Position numbers and translations under genes: made by a program. A DNA stretch of 64,000 nucleotides. Origin: Lathyrus oleraceus (lineage: Eukaryota; Streptophyta; Magnoliopsida; Fabales; Fabaceae). The notes beneath the pieces are model-generated. The model made no database searches, was not told the DNA's origin, and saw only the letters and a list, made by a program, of their open reading frames with translations. The DNA lies in assembly GCF_024323335.1 (NCBI RefSeq), contig NC_066579.1:356888900-356952899 (forward strand). The letters run 5' to 3'. Shown piece after piece: positions 36,801 to 46,700 of this stretch; position 1 is the first letter of the stretch, and each line of letters begins with the position of its first letter.

Positions 36801-37348
36801 GCTCTATTCAAATCCCGGTAATCGACACACATTCTGACTTTACCATCCTTCTTCGGCACAGGAACGATGTTGGCCACCCATGGGGGATAACTTGTAACAG
36901 CCAAAAAACCTGCATCCCACTGCTTCTGAACCTCTTCCTTGATCTTAGTTGCCATGTCAGGACTCGTTCTACGAAGCTTCTGCTTGACCGAAGGACATCC
37001 TTCTCTAAGAGGTAATCGATGCACCACAATGTCTGTATCCAACCCAGGCATATCTTGATATGACCAGGCGAATATCTCCACATATTCTCTCAGCATCTCA
37101 ATCAGCCTCCTCTTGACAGAGTCCTCTAAAGCAGCCCCAATCTTGATTTCTCTTTTGGCGTCCTCAGTACCCAAATTAACAACCTCCAACTCCTCCTGAT
37201 GAGGTTGGATGACCCTTTCCTCCTGCTTCAGCAATCTGACCAATTCTGCAGGAAGTTCACAGTCTTCCTCACTCTCCTCTTCAGCTTGGTAGATGGGATT
37301 GTCGAAATCATACTGAGCCATAACAGAACTGTTCATAGTGAATGCCAT
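33881..37348 (-). CDS. Ogre copy 1 pol: RT - RNase H - archaeal-type RNase H - integrase
   Basis: 1155 residues from ATG 37348, uninterrupted. Reverse transcriptase about 160-330, with FMDG (D211) and YVDD at 273-276. The ordinary gypsy RNase H follows (about 415-540) but has YLSVTENSMG where the first catalytic aspartate should be, so it looks inactive. A second, archaeal/plant-type RNase H spans about 578-705 with D584, E620 or E622, D646 and D696; this dual arrangement marks the Tat lineage. Integrase has zinc residues H813, H817, C844 and C847 and catalytic D876, D937 and E973 (exactly 35 residues between the last two). There is no chromodomain. ATG 37348 is probably not the real start: an upstream splice acceptor in the same frame would fuse it to gag-pro. 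Converts Ogre RNA to DNA and inserts it. Confidence 0.95.
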   Translation of the reverse strand: MAFTMNSSVMAQYDFDNPIYQAEEESEEDCELPAELVRLLKQEERVIQPHQEELEVVNLGTEDAKREIKIGAALEDSVKRRLIEMLREYVEIFAWSYQDMPGLDTDIVVHRLPLREGCPSVKQKLRRTSPDMATKIKEEVQKQWDAGFLAVTSYPPWVANIVPVPKKDGKVRMCVDYRDLNRASPKDDFPLPHIDVLVDNTAQSSVFSFMDGFSGYNQIKMAPEDMEKTTFITPWGTFCYKVMPFGLKNAGATYQRAMTTLFHDMMHKEIEVYVDDMIAKSQTEEEHLVNLQKLFDRLRKFKLRLNPNKCTFGVRSGKLLGFIVSEKGIEVDPAKVKAIQEMPEPKTEKQVRGFLGRLNYIARFISHLTATCEPIFKLLRKNQAIKWNDDCQKAFDKIKEYLQKPPILIPPVPGRPLIMYLSVTENSMGCVLGQHDESGRKEHAIYYLSKKFTDCETRYSLLEKTCCALAWAARRLRQYMLNHTTLLISKMDPVKYIFEKPALTGRVARWQMILTEYDIQYTSQKAIKGSILSDYLAEQPIEDYQPMMFEFPDEDIMYLKMKDCEEPLVEEGPDPDDKWTLMFDGAVNMNGNGVGAVLINPKGAHIPFSARLTFDVTNNEAEYEACIMGIEEAIDLRIKTLDIYGDSALVVNQVNGDWNTNQPHLIPYRDYTRRILTFFKKVKLYHVPRDENQMADALATLSSMIKVHWWNHVPHVAVNRLERPAYVFAAESVVIDEKPWYYDIKNFLKTQEYPEGASKNDKKTLRRLAGSFYLNQDDVLYKRNFDMVLLRCVDRPEADMLMQEVHEGSFGTHAGGHAMAKKLLRAGYYWMTMESDCFKYARKCHKCQIYADKVHVPPSPLNVMNSPWPFAMWGIDMIGKIEPTASNGHRFILVAIDYFTKWVEAASYANVTKQVVTRFIKKEIICRYGVPERIITDNGSNLNNKMMKELCKDFKIEHHNSSPYRPKMNGAVEAANKNIKKIVQKMVVTYKDWHEMLPFALHGYRTSVRTSTGATPYSLVYGMEAVLPVEVEIPSLRVLLDVKLDEAEWIRTRFNELSLIEERRLAAVCHGQLYQRRMKRAFDQKVRPRSYQIGDLVLKRILPPGTDNRGKWTPNYEGPYVVKKVFSGGALMLTTMDGEDFPSPVNSDVVKKYFA

Positions 37349-37358
37349 AAGATCGCTT

Positions 37359-37611
37359 CTGCATGTTTAATGCTTTGTTTTAGAAAAAGAGTTCAATAAA
37401 GTCACAAAAAACAAAAACATTGCCATTTTTATTGTTTTTTGAAAAAGGATGAAAACAAAAAATAGAAAGACAGGGATCACAAAGTTTGATTTCAAAAAAT
37501 GTCCTTCATTAATGATAATCATTAAAACATGATGAGGCCCTACAATGAATCACTACGCCTTGGGCAGATCGTAGGATTTTCATGCAAAATGACAAAACAA
37601 CAGAAAATTAC
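37359..37611 (-). other. Predicted Ogre intron between protease and RT (copy 1)
   Basis: On the minus strand a donor GA|GTAATTTT overlaps the protease stop codon and an acceptor CATGCAG|AAGCG lies 10 bases before the pol ATG; a T-rich tract lies between. Removing these 253 bp takes out the stop and joins the two frames in phase (a split GAA codon, then AGC GAT CTT ATG). An intron at this place, with partial splicing, is established for Ogre elements; the exact sites here are my prediction. Confidence 0.75.
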
Positions 37612-39338
37612 TCTGTCAGAAGAGTAACTTGAACCACTTCTTCAGCCGTCCAGTTGTTGATAGACCCCCCTGGTGCACACGGGCGAACCCAGTTGTCCAA
37701 ATCACAATCACTGTCACAGTCTTCACTACCGGTTGCAGAGACGTCGCCATGATTCATCAGCCCAGCGCTGGTAAAAGTACTCGGACCCGCTTGACCATTC
37801 TGCTCTGCTTGGAGAGGCTCATAACCAACGCCAAATTTGTCTTCTTTGACAGGCAAATCCACCATCTTGCCCCAGCCTTCAGCTTTGCCAGAATCAACAA
37901 CCTCCTTAGCCTGCTTGTAAGAAGTAATTGAAGCACCTGGCTTCCTCTGCTCAGCGTACGCCACTTTCTCAAGAGCCACAGTCTCAAACGCCTGACATAA
38001 GGTTTCGTGGATCTCGCCATCCACCTCAACATATTTGAACGAGGATAGATGACTCACCAGAATCTCTTCTTCACCGCACACAGTCACAATCTGACCGTTC
38101 CAGACATACTTGAGCTTTTGATGGAGAGTCGACGAGACTGCCCCTGCTGCATGAATCCATGGACGCCCCAATAAACAACTATAGGCGGGCTGGATGTCCA
38201 TAACATAGAAGATGATATCGAATACCTCAGGACCTATCTTCACAGGCAAGGTAACTTCCCCACACACAGAACGTTTGGATCCGTCGAAAGCACGAACGAT
38301 CAGGTCACTGGGAGTAAGCACAAACCCTTCCACATCAATCTTCTTCAGAATCTGCTTAGGCAACACATTCAGCGACGACCCGGTGTCTACCAATACGTGA
38401 GACAACACTGCCCCCTTGCACTCCATGGTGATGTGCAAGGCTTTGTTATGGTTTCGCCCTTCAGGCGGTAAGTCCAGGTTGGTGAATCCTACACCATGCC
38501 TGGTGCTCACATTGGCCATCACACCCTCCAGTTGATTGACAGAAATCTCCTGAGGCACGTAAGCCAGATTCAACATCTTCAGCAAGGCATTACGGTGTGC
38601 CTCAGAGCACAACAACAGTGAAAGTATAGAAATCTTGGACGGAGTTTGATTCAACTGATCTACAATCTTGTAGTCACTCTTCTTGATTATTTTCATAAAC
38701 TCCTCCACGTCTTTCTCAAATGACCCCTCGGGCGCTTCCTTCTGGACAGGTTCTTCCTCAACCACAGCTTGCTTACCCTTTGCTTTGGCGAGAGCCTCAG
38801 CATTATTGTCCCTCAAAGGCTGCGGTGCGAACAGACGACCGCTTCTGGTAAAACCTCCTGGACCCCCTACATTATCCACAGCCGGACCAACAGTTGCAGG
38901 AACTCTATTCGGTAAACCAATTGTCACTGGAGCTTGATTCACTGGTCTCGTCTGACTTTCAGCCCTTCTGTTACTGCGGTGAGCATTATCATACTTCCAC
39001 GGCACGGCTCTACTATTCTCAACAGCCCTTCTTCCAGACGCGGCGATAGTAGTTGGAGCACTGATGGTTACAGGCACGGAAATGGTAACTGGGGTACCAT
39101 TTGTTGCAGGTGCACTAACGACCCTTTGTCCACGTCCTTCAGACGGTTTAAAGTAAATGGTGATAGTTGACACTGTCCCACGATCTTTTACAGCCCTACT
39201 GAATTGCAAACAACCCTCATCCATCATACCCTGGATACCGGCCCTTAACTGGTCGCAACCATTCTCAGATTCTGCACAGCCCAAACAATCCTCATCACAG
39301 CCCGAGTAGACACCCCCATTCAGCAGACGGCCCTTCAC
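37608..39338 (-). pseudogene. Ogre copy 1 protease region (C-terminal part of gag-pro)
   Basis: An open frame of 576 codons ending at TAA 37608. It contains an aspartic protease with DTGSS (D318) and a GRPWIH segment near 391-396, preceded by about 200 residues of low-complexity, Pro/Val/Thr-rich linker. The frame's first codon is not ATG: upstream it should continue from gag, but single-base losses near 39397 and 39479 (relative to copy 2) disconnect them. The enzyme processes the polyprotein. Its stop lies on the predicted intron's donor, so the unspliced RNA would give Gag-Pro and the spliced RNA Gag-Pro-Pol (inference). Confidence 0.85.
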
Positions 39339-39444
39339 AACTAGCAGAGAAGTCTGAACATCATCAACATTAACAACCAGATCTTCAGCTTCTTTCCCTC
39401 AATATTGTTCACTCTATGCCCACCATGCTGAGGCATAGGGTTGT

Positions 39445-40920
39445 TTACGACGTTAGGCACTGGAGCGAAGTTGATTGCTTGGCATCGATCAAATCTTGGA
39501 CCTTGTGCTGGAGAGCCCGACACTTCTCAGTATGATGCCCTGGTGCCCCAGAGTGAAAGTCACAACGGACGTTGGCGTCGTACCCAGGAGGCAATACTGT
39601 AGGCGGAGCCATTGTACGCAACTCAACCATCCCCAACCTGAGTAGTTCGGGCAGCAGTTCGGCGTACGACATGGGTAGCGAATCAAAACGTCGATCAGGC
39701 ATCCTTTGTCTGGGCTGATACGGACGTTGCTGTTGTTGTTGCGGTTGTTGAACTCTTTGTTGTTGTTGTTGACGAGGTTGAGGTGCCGGAATGGTTACTG
39801 CAGCAGCTTGACGGTATTCACTTCTGTTCTGATCTCTGCGGTGTTGAACAGCATTAGTTTCACCCTCTCTTCGACGAGGTGCCCCAGCAAACGGCTTCTT
39901 AGAAGAAGAGGAACCAGCATCTTGGATCTTCCCAGTTTTAATCAAGCTCTCAGTCCTCTCTCCACAAATGACAACATCAGAAAAACTACCGAATGGGCAG
40001 CTCCCCATCCGGTCCATAAACACACCCTGAAGAGTACCGATAAACATATCTGTCAACTCCCTCTCCAGCATAGGGGGTTGAACTCTAGCAGCCAGTTCAC
40101 GCCACCTCTGGGCGTACTCCTTGAAGCTTTCATTGGATTTCTGACATAGACTCTGCAGCTGAGTCCGGCTCGGTGCCATGTCCATGTTGTGTTTGTATTG
40201 CCTCAAAAAGGCCTCACCCAGATCCCTCCAACAGCGGATAGAATCTCTCTTCAATTCCATGTACCAGTCCAAAGAAGCCCCAGATAGACTATCTTGGAAA
40301 AAATACATCCACATCTTTTCATCATCGGTATACGCAGAGATTTTTCGATAATAAGCCTGCACATGGGTGCGAGGGCAAGAAGTACCGTTGTATTTATCGA
40401 AGGACGGTGCTTTGAACTTGTAAGGGATTCTCAAACCTTCCACCAACCCCATATTGGTAACATCAAAACCGAGAGAATTCTGACATTCCATAGCTCTAAT
40501 TTTCTCAGCAAGGGCATCAACTTTACGATCCCTCTCATCAACCCTTCCCAGAACGTCTTCGTCTTCACTGAGCAGAGTGAACATATCCTCTTGTCTGTCA
40601 ACAATCGGAGCAGGATTACGGGCCGGGGCACGGACTGCTCTGGCATTAGCGGCATCTGGAGCAATAGGTTGACCGTTGATTCGAATACCCCCCAACTCAT
40701 CACCTACAGCATAGTTGTTGATGGGTACAGCAGCAGCAACATTGTTATCATTGACCGGGCCTCCCTCTGGCGGAGCATGGTTGACCGGTGGAATTGCAGC
40801 CTCTTGTCTCTGAACCATGGCTCGAAGTTCTTCTTGACCTTGTGCAACCCCTTGCATCATATTCATAAACTGGGCCATGTTAGCCTTCATCTCAGCCAAC
40901 TCTGCTTGAACTTGATCCAT
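39445..40920 (-). pseudogene. Ogre copy 1 gag (frameshifted at its 3' end)
   Basis: 491 codons from ATG 40920. The N-terminus is helical and Met/Gln-rich (1-40), then a linker, then the retrotransposon gag domain at about 160-310 (SFDKYNGTSCPRTHV, SGASLDWY, FKEYAQRW). A Gln-rich stretch lies at 380-400. The nucleic-acid-binding motif is a non-standard knuckle C453-x2-H456-x5-H462-x4-C467 rather than CCHC. The last ten residues are out of frame: TTGCTTGG at about 39477 lacks one T present in copy 2, where the frame runs on into the protease. Forms the virus-like particle core in the cytoplasm. Confidence 0.9.
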
Positions 40921-41330
40921 ACCTCTCTGTTGATTCAGTCTTGTTGAGTAGCGGTGCGGACGTTGATCAGCTATCCTGCCTGAACAGGAACCAAGAGTGA
41001 GAAGTCACGACCAAGAACACCTGTTATGCAAAATGATATGAGTATGGTGCTAATGATGCGTATGATGCACATGATATGTTCATTCCTCAGGCATTCAAAG
41101 AGCCTGAGTCATCCTCAAAAGATGGCAACCTGCAGCAAGAACAACACAGAAGCACAGAAACAACATACACAAGAGTGATGAGTACAAGGTGAAACCAACA
41201 ACCCCATCTATATGAGTAACAGGATCATACAACAAAGTCGACAAAGAAAATCCAAACAATCGGAGTACAACAATGAATCCCATCCAACAAGCCTGGAGGT
41301 GATTCTCAACATACACATCAAAGATACAAG
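40921..41330 (-). other. Spacer between Ogre ORF1 and gag (copy 1)
   Basis: 410 bp with no ORF of note and no recognised motif except ATGATG-rich sequence near 41040-41080. The equivalent in copy 2 is 58228-58634. Confidence 0.6.
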
Positions 41331-42971
41331 CTAAGACAAACGGCCTCCCGGAATGAGAGTCTTCAAGTACTGACACTGGTCTATCAACAGGTCACATTCT
41401 GAACATTCTGGCAAAAGAGTGATCTTCTCCTTCAGTTGTCGTCTAAGCTCTACCACTTCTCCTCCAAGGTGGTTCTCTGATGCCTGTCTCAAGTCTACTT
41501 CCTTCTTCAACTGGATGTCTTTATCTCTGAGTTGCTTCTCCAAGTCTCTGATCTTCTTCTGATAGCTGGCCTCAACCCTCTGCAGCCTCAAGCACTCCCG
41601 GTGTTCTGCATCTAACATGCTCTCCACCTCCTCGTAGGATCTCTTCTTGCTTCTCAGTCTGCTAGCATCTTCTTCTCGCACTCCTCTGAGTTGATGAGCC
41701 AAGTTCAACCTATCAGCTTTGGCTTTGTACAGCTCCATCTGGGTATCTTGCTCCTTCTCTCTCAAACGGCGATTCTCCATCAAGGCTTGCTTGTAGTGCT
41801 CCGCAGGCACACTCTCAGCAAGGATCAAAGGTGGTTGCTCCTGCAACGGCTCCATCCTATCGTAGGGTAACAACAAAGTTTCTACTCTCTCCTTGACCCA
41901 ATCAGTGTAATCAGGCATAGCAACGGCAAACTTCTTCCCTAAGACAGATCCATCCTTCACACCAATAGACTTCCAAGCTCTCCCTATCTGCTCCAATCTA
42001 TCCGGGTCACTCTGCTTCTCAAAATACACACTTTCTGCTACCTCAGCCTCAAGTGGTCTTCCCTTCATCACAAACCCCAACTGGCGAAGAGAAAGAACCG
42101 GGTTGTAATTGATGCAACCCCTAGTCCCTATGAGTGGCACATTACGGAATCCTCCACAGCTCATAATGACGTTACGCACATCCATCCGGTAAGATTGCCA
42201 CCTGATATCATAGGAAGTAAGAGACATAACCCTCTGAGTCCACTTATGCGTGCTCTGAGCATCCACAAAAGGTCCACTGACTGGCAGGAGAGACAAGAAC
42301 CATCTGAGCAAAAGCGGGAGACAACACCTGATAGCCCCACCCTTACCATGCCTACTGTGAATAGCATAGTAAGTGTCAGCTAATAGAGTAGGAACTGGAT
42401 TTCCTCCAATGAAAATACTGACTGCAGCATAGTCAACAAAATTGGGCATACTCGGAAACAGGACGATCCCATAGATCATGACGGCCAACTGAGCATGAAA
42501 GGCTTCCCAACTTCCCTTCTCTGCTTCTTCTCTAGCTACCCTCAACAGAAACTTCAAAGGCAATCCTACAACATCCCCACTGGACTTCCAACTATCACTG
42601 ACTTCCTTGATACCCAAATGGAGAGCTCTGGCAACAACTCTGAAATCAACCTCCTTGGGCACATCCAAGAAAGGAACCTGATACCGGACCGGGACACTCA
42701 GCAGAATGGAGTACTCCTCAAGAGTAGGCGCCAACTGATAATCTTGAAAGGTGAAACAATGAAGCTCTGGGTCGTAGAACTGTAGAAGAGTCTGCAACGG
42801 CACCGGATCGACTACCATCTTCAACAGTGTCAGAATATCTCCATACTGGTCAACAAACCCCTTCTGGTTACCACTGGTCATAAGGTTGCTCAACTCAATC
42901 AGAGACGTCAAAGGTTCACGGTGAAAGCTGTAGGAACAAGTCTTCCGCTTCAACTCTGGGACTGTTGCCAT
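41331..42971 (-). CDS. Ogre ORF1 protein (PMD-like domain plus coiled coil), copy 1
   Basis: 546 residues from ATG 42971 (MATVPELK); the frame is open 141 bp further upstream, but that part is Lys-rich read-through of a poly-T tract and an unlikely coding start. This is the extra ORF that Ogre elements carry between primer site and gag; its role is unknown. Residues 71-95 (CFTFQDYQLAPTLEEYSILL) resemble the plant-mobile-domain core seen in the MULE gene at 14112-14830. Residues about 390-515 are heptad-rich, charged coiled coil, followed by a C-rich tail (CSECDLLIDQC). No catalytic motif, signal peptide or membrane segment is visible. The intact frame in copy 1 suggests recent selection or youth. 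Confidence 0.85.
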   Translation of the reverse strand: MATVPELKRKTCSYSFHREPLTSLIELSNLMTSGNQKGFVDQYGDILTLLKMVVDPVPLQTLLQFYDPELHCFTFQDYQLAPTLEEYSILLSVPVRYQVPFLDVPKEVDFRVVARALHLGIKEVSDSWKSSGDVVGLPLKFLLRVAREEAEKGSWEAFHAQLAVMIYGIVLFPSMPNFVDYAAVSIFIGGNPVPTLLADTYYAIHSRHGKGGAIRCCLPLLLRWFLSLLPVSGPFVDAQSTHKWTQRVMSLTSYDIRWQSYRMDVRNVIMSCGGFRNVPLIGTRGCINYNPVLSLRQLGFVMKGRPLEAEVAESVYFEKQSDPDRLEQIGRAWKSIGVKDGSVLGKKFAVAMPDYTDWVKERVETLLLPYDRMEPLQEQPPLILAESVPAEHYKQALMENRRLREKEQDTQMELYKAKADRLNLAHQLRGVREEDASRLRSKKRSYEEVESMLDAEHRECLRLQRVEASYQKKIRDLEKQLRDKDIQLKKEVDLRQASENHLGGEVVELRRQLKEKITLLPECSECDLLIDQCQYLKTLIPGGRLS

Positions 42972-43766
42972 CTCTATCAGTGAACAAGCTCTGGAATGTA
43001 CCTGAGAAATGATATGCATGCAGGGATTAGTTTTTTTTTTCTTTTCTTTTCCTTTTTTTTTGTATCTTTTTTTTATTGCGTTTTTTTTGAAAATAAACAT
43101 GCTATGATGCAAATGATGCAGACACGACTGGTTGGCTGTGTCTCTCAGAACACAGGATCAAAGCTTCGGCTTGAACTCGGAACCACAAATTCATCTGAAA
43201 CCCAAAGTCATCTGAGACCCCAAAATTCTGAACCAATAGTCACCAACAGGATCACAAGTCACCAACAAGTCACCAACAAGTCACCAACTGTACCTGTAAT
43301 AATGATCATTCCCTCCCCACTCACGGGTGTCATCTAGGCCAGGGTAAGGTCGAGAGAAACGCAGCATAAATAACCTTTCGCAGAACATCATCATATACAC
43401 ACCCGAAGTATGTAACGATAATGCCCCACCAGGGTCTGAACTGCTCGTGATATCAATGTTCCGCTAAGTGGCGCAATACCACCCGCTTCCCATGAATCAC
43501 TCTATTCCTAAGTATCCTAGATTTCACTCATGGCCTGGGTATTGGGCCTTTTACCTCATGTAACTCCCACCCCAACAGAGAGAAACAGACAACCAGCCAG
43601 GTGAACAGATGAATATGAATGCAAACATTAATGCAAACATAAATGCAAACAAATAAATAAATGAATGCAATAAAAACAGCAAACAGCAACCAAAACCCTA
43701 ACCTAGAGAGCGCTAGGAGAGACTCGCTTAGGGAAGATGGACCAGCACAGGTCAACTTCTCTATAG
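42972..43766 (-). other. Ogre copy 1 leader (primer site to ORF1)
   Basis: About 0.8 kb, non-coding. It contains a poly-T tract (about 43027-43090 on the plus strand), a small direct repeat of the phrase AAGTCACCAAC (three to four copies near 43240-43290) and ATGCAAACATAA-type repeats (about 43617-43670). Confidence 0.7.
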
Positions 43767-43784
43767 TCCCCAGCAGAGTCGCCA
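43767..43784 (-). other. Ogre copy 1 primer-binding site
   Basis: TGGCGACTCTGCTGGGGA on the minus strand, two bases after LTR-b ends in ...GCGACA. Ogre elements are reported to prime from a tRNA-Arg; I could not check the tRNA match here. Confidence 0.85.
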
Positions 43785-43786
43785 GC

Positions 43787-46700
43787 TGTCGCATCACGCG
43801 AAAAACCGGCGGGAAAACAAGAACAACAGAGCCGCCACCGTGCGTTATTTATCCCAAAAGAGGGAAAGGAAACGCTCAGAGTAAACCTGGGAAAGAACAT
43901 GGTCTCGCGACCAAAGAGAATGGGATCGGGAGTCGGTTATGCGAAGGGAAGGTATTAGCACCCCTACGCATCCGTCGTACTCGACGGGATCCACGCACAA
44001 AAGGAAGGAAAATGGTTGCTAAACACTGCTCAAACACACACACACTGGCTGAAAGAGACACAAGAAAACAAGACTGAAACTGACTCGGCAGGATATCGCA
44101 TCCTGGGCCTACTTAGTCTATCAGGCATAGACATCAGAGTCGAAGTAGTTCGGACTGGGGAAACGACACATGCTCGCTAGGATATCGCATCCTATGCATA
44201 CGTATCTCCTTGGACGAAGGAGAATCAGAGCATTCGTAGCTCGGCTGACACGCACACAAACAAACACAGGCAAAGGCAAACGTGGAGCCTGAATGCCAAT
44301 CACTGGACTTACATCAGCATCCGAACCAAAACGCACACAAGGAGGCAAACATGGAGCCTGAATGCCAATCACTGGACTTACATCAGCATCCGAACCAAAC
44401 ACACGCACACTGGAACCTAACTGCCACTCGATGGACTTACATCAGCTTCCAAGCACACAACAAGACAAAACAAAAACACAGGCGCCCGGAGAGATCAGCT
44501 CATCTCCTGCCTACGTACCTCATCTGGTATGAGGATCAGGGCGACGTAGTTCCCCTACAGAGGGATAAAGGACTAGCCTAACCAGATAACAGAGGGAGAC
44601 ACAACACTAGGGAGACTACGACTCGAGCCTAGATGTTATCATGCAAAATCATCCCTAAGTTAAGGTTTCTAGCTAACTGGCACAGGGAGCCAGCCTATCC
44701 TAGTCATGACTTGCACAGGAAGCAAGCCACACACACACTTAACTTGCACAGGAAGCAAGCCAAGCAAAACCTAACTTGCACAGGAAGCAAGTCTAAACTA
44801 ACCCTAACTTGCACAGGAAGCAAGTCAAACAAACATACAAGCACAGGTAGCACACACTATATACAACAAGGGCTCAACAAGGGTTAGGTTTTAGTCGAGG
44901 GGTCATATCAACCTCAACAAACAAACCTCTGGAACTGGGTAGTGTTGCTCTTAACCTTGCCATTGAGGGGCTAAGGTGAAGCAGATGAAAGGTGAGTGAA
45001 GATAAGACTTCACAGCTCTTATCCCTGGCCTGGGAGAGCTTAAGACAAGAATGTGTGGGTTCAGAAAGTGGGAACCCTTCTACACATTTGAAACTGACTC
45101 AACTGTACAATTGTACAAGATCTTGGGTTTGTATCTGCAATGCATCAACACAGTGGTGTGAGCAAAGCAGATGACACACAAATAGCAGGGGATAGATTGC
45201 ATATCCCTTGGGTTCTGCCAATTGCCTCTTCACTTAGGAGGTCTTTGACTCTATGCAAGGACAAAAGTAAACAGTCACAAACATTGCCTCTTAAGGAGGA
45301 CTTCAGACAGTTGCCTGGCCAAGTAACAGGCCAGGTCTTCCAGACTACATGAAGTAAAGGAATTATACCTCAATGCAAGTTGCTATTAAAGCAAAGCAAA
45401 GCAAAAGTTCACAAGGAACTAAAAGCAACTAAAGTACCTGAAATCAGTCAAGCACAGTTAGTATACAAGTCAAAGTTAAATCAAATGAAACAAAGGTTAA
45501 CAGTCAGCACAAGCAGATAGGTGTGCAAGGCACAAGGTTCAAGGCATGTGAGCCAAGCAACCTACAAAACAAACAAGTTAGTCATGATAAACAAGCACAC
45601 TCAATCAATTGTATTGGTCTCATTGAAGCATTTGTGGCTTAACCTGAAAACATGAGCTCAAAGGTGAGTAACAGGACCACTAGGACAAGCCTAGGGTCAA
45701 AAGAGAATGAGAAAGTCAAAACAGCAAATGACAAGTGTCCAAAATCATGTTCAAACATTCAAGAAACAAAACCAATTGGGTTCACATTCATATCAATCAT
45801 CATCATCATTTCATGAACAAATTAGGTCAAGGTATAGCAAACAGAAGCTCATAGAAGTCAACAGCAAGACTTAACTCAAAAGCAATCTTAAACATTTCCA
45901 AAAATCACCAAATAAATCATGGTCAATCACAACCCACAGCATGGTAAGCATGTCAAATTTCATCTCATTTGGACAAGTGGAAGGCAGTCAATGAAAATCA
46001 GAAAGTCAAAGCAATTTTGAACATGCTCAAAGAAGTCAACCAAACATGCATCAACTTAGAAAAATCATAAATCAGAGATGGTGTATGATAAATGAATGGG
46101 ACTAAAACCATGGCAAAGATGAGGATGTCTAGTTATCTCATGTAAAATTTCATGTCCATCTAATAAAGTATGAGAATTTCACAAATGAAATGGGAACAAG
46201 TGTCACAAAAGGTCAACATTTGACCAAGCAGGGGAGAAAATCTCAAACAATTAGGAAATGCCACAAATAATTCCAAGAAAATTCACATGTAAACTAGACA
46301 TACAAGAGTAGGTTCATGCAAAAATCAAACCAATTGGAGGTCAAGAAGCATGGTATCAAAATCATGAAGTTGGACATCAATGGTGTGACACAAATTGTCA
46401 CACCCTAATTCAAAAAATCATAACTCACAAACCAGCAATGATAAATTCACAAACTCTACACCAAAATCACCATGAGTGTGTCTAGTTTAAGCACAAAAAT
46501 TTGGGAGCCATTGGATAAAGTATCATCATTTCACAAATGTTTTGGCAAAGTGTACAAAATATGAGCACATTCTACAAACCCTAATGCCATTTAAAAACCA
46601 TCCATCAAAAAATTCCGGAAAAAATATGATTAAAAACTAGAGATTGTGATGAACATTCCACAAAAAACCCCATGAAAATTGGATTTGAAATGAGTGAAAT

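Noticed and set aside
40294..40947. 217-residue frame opposite Ogre gag
   Set aside because: Antisense shadow of gag; conservation in copy 2 follows from the gag sequence.
43876..44408. Repeated frames with CVRVSRATNALILLRP in the Ogre LTRs
   Set aside because: LTR sequence read on the minus strand near its U5 end; present in all three LTRs with indels and without a domain.
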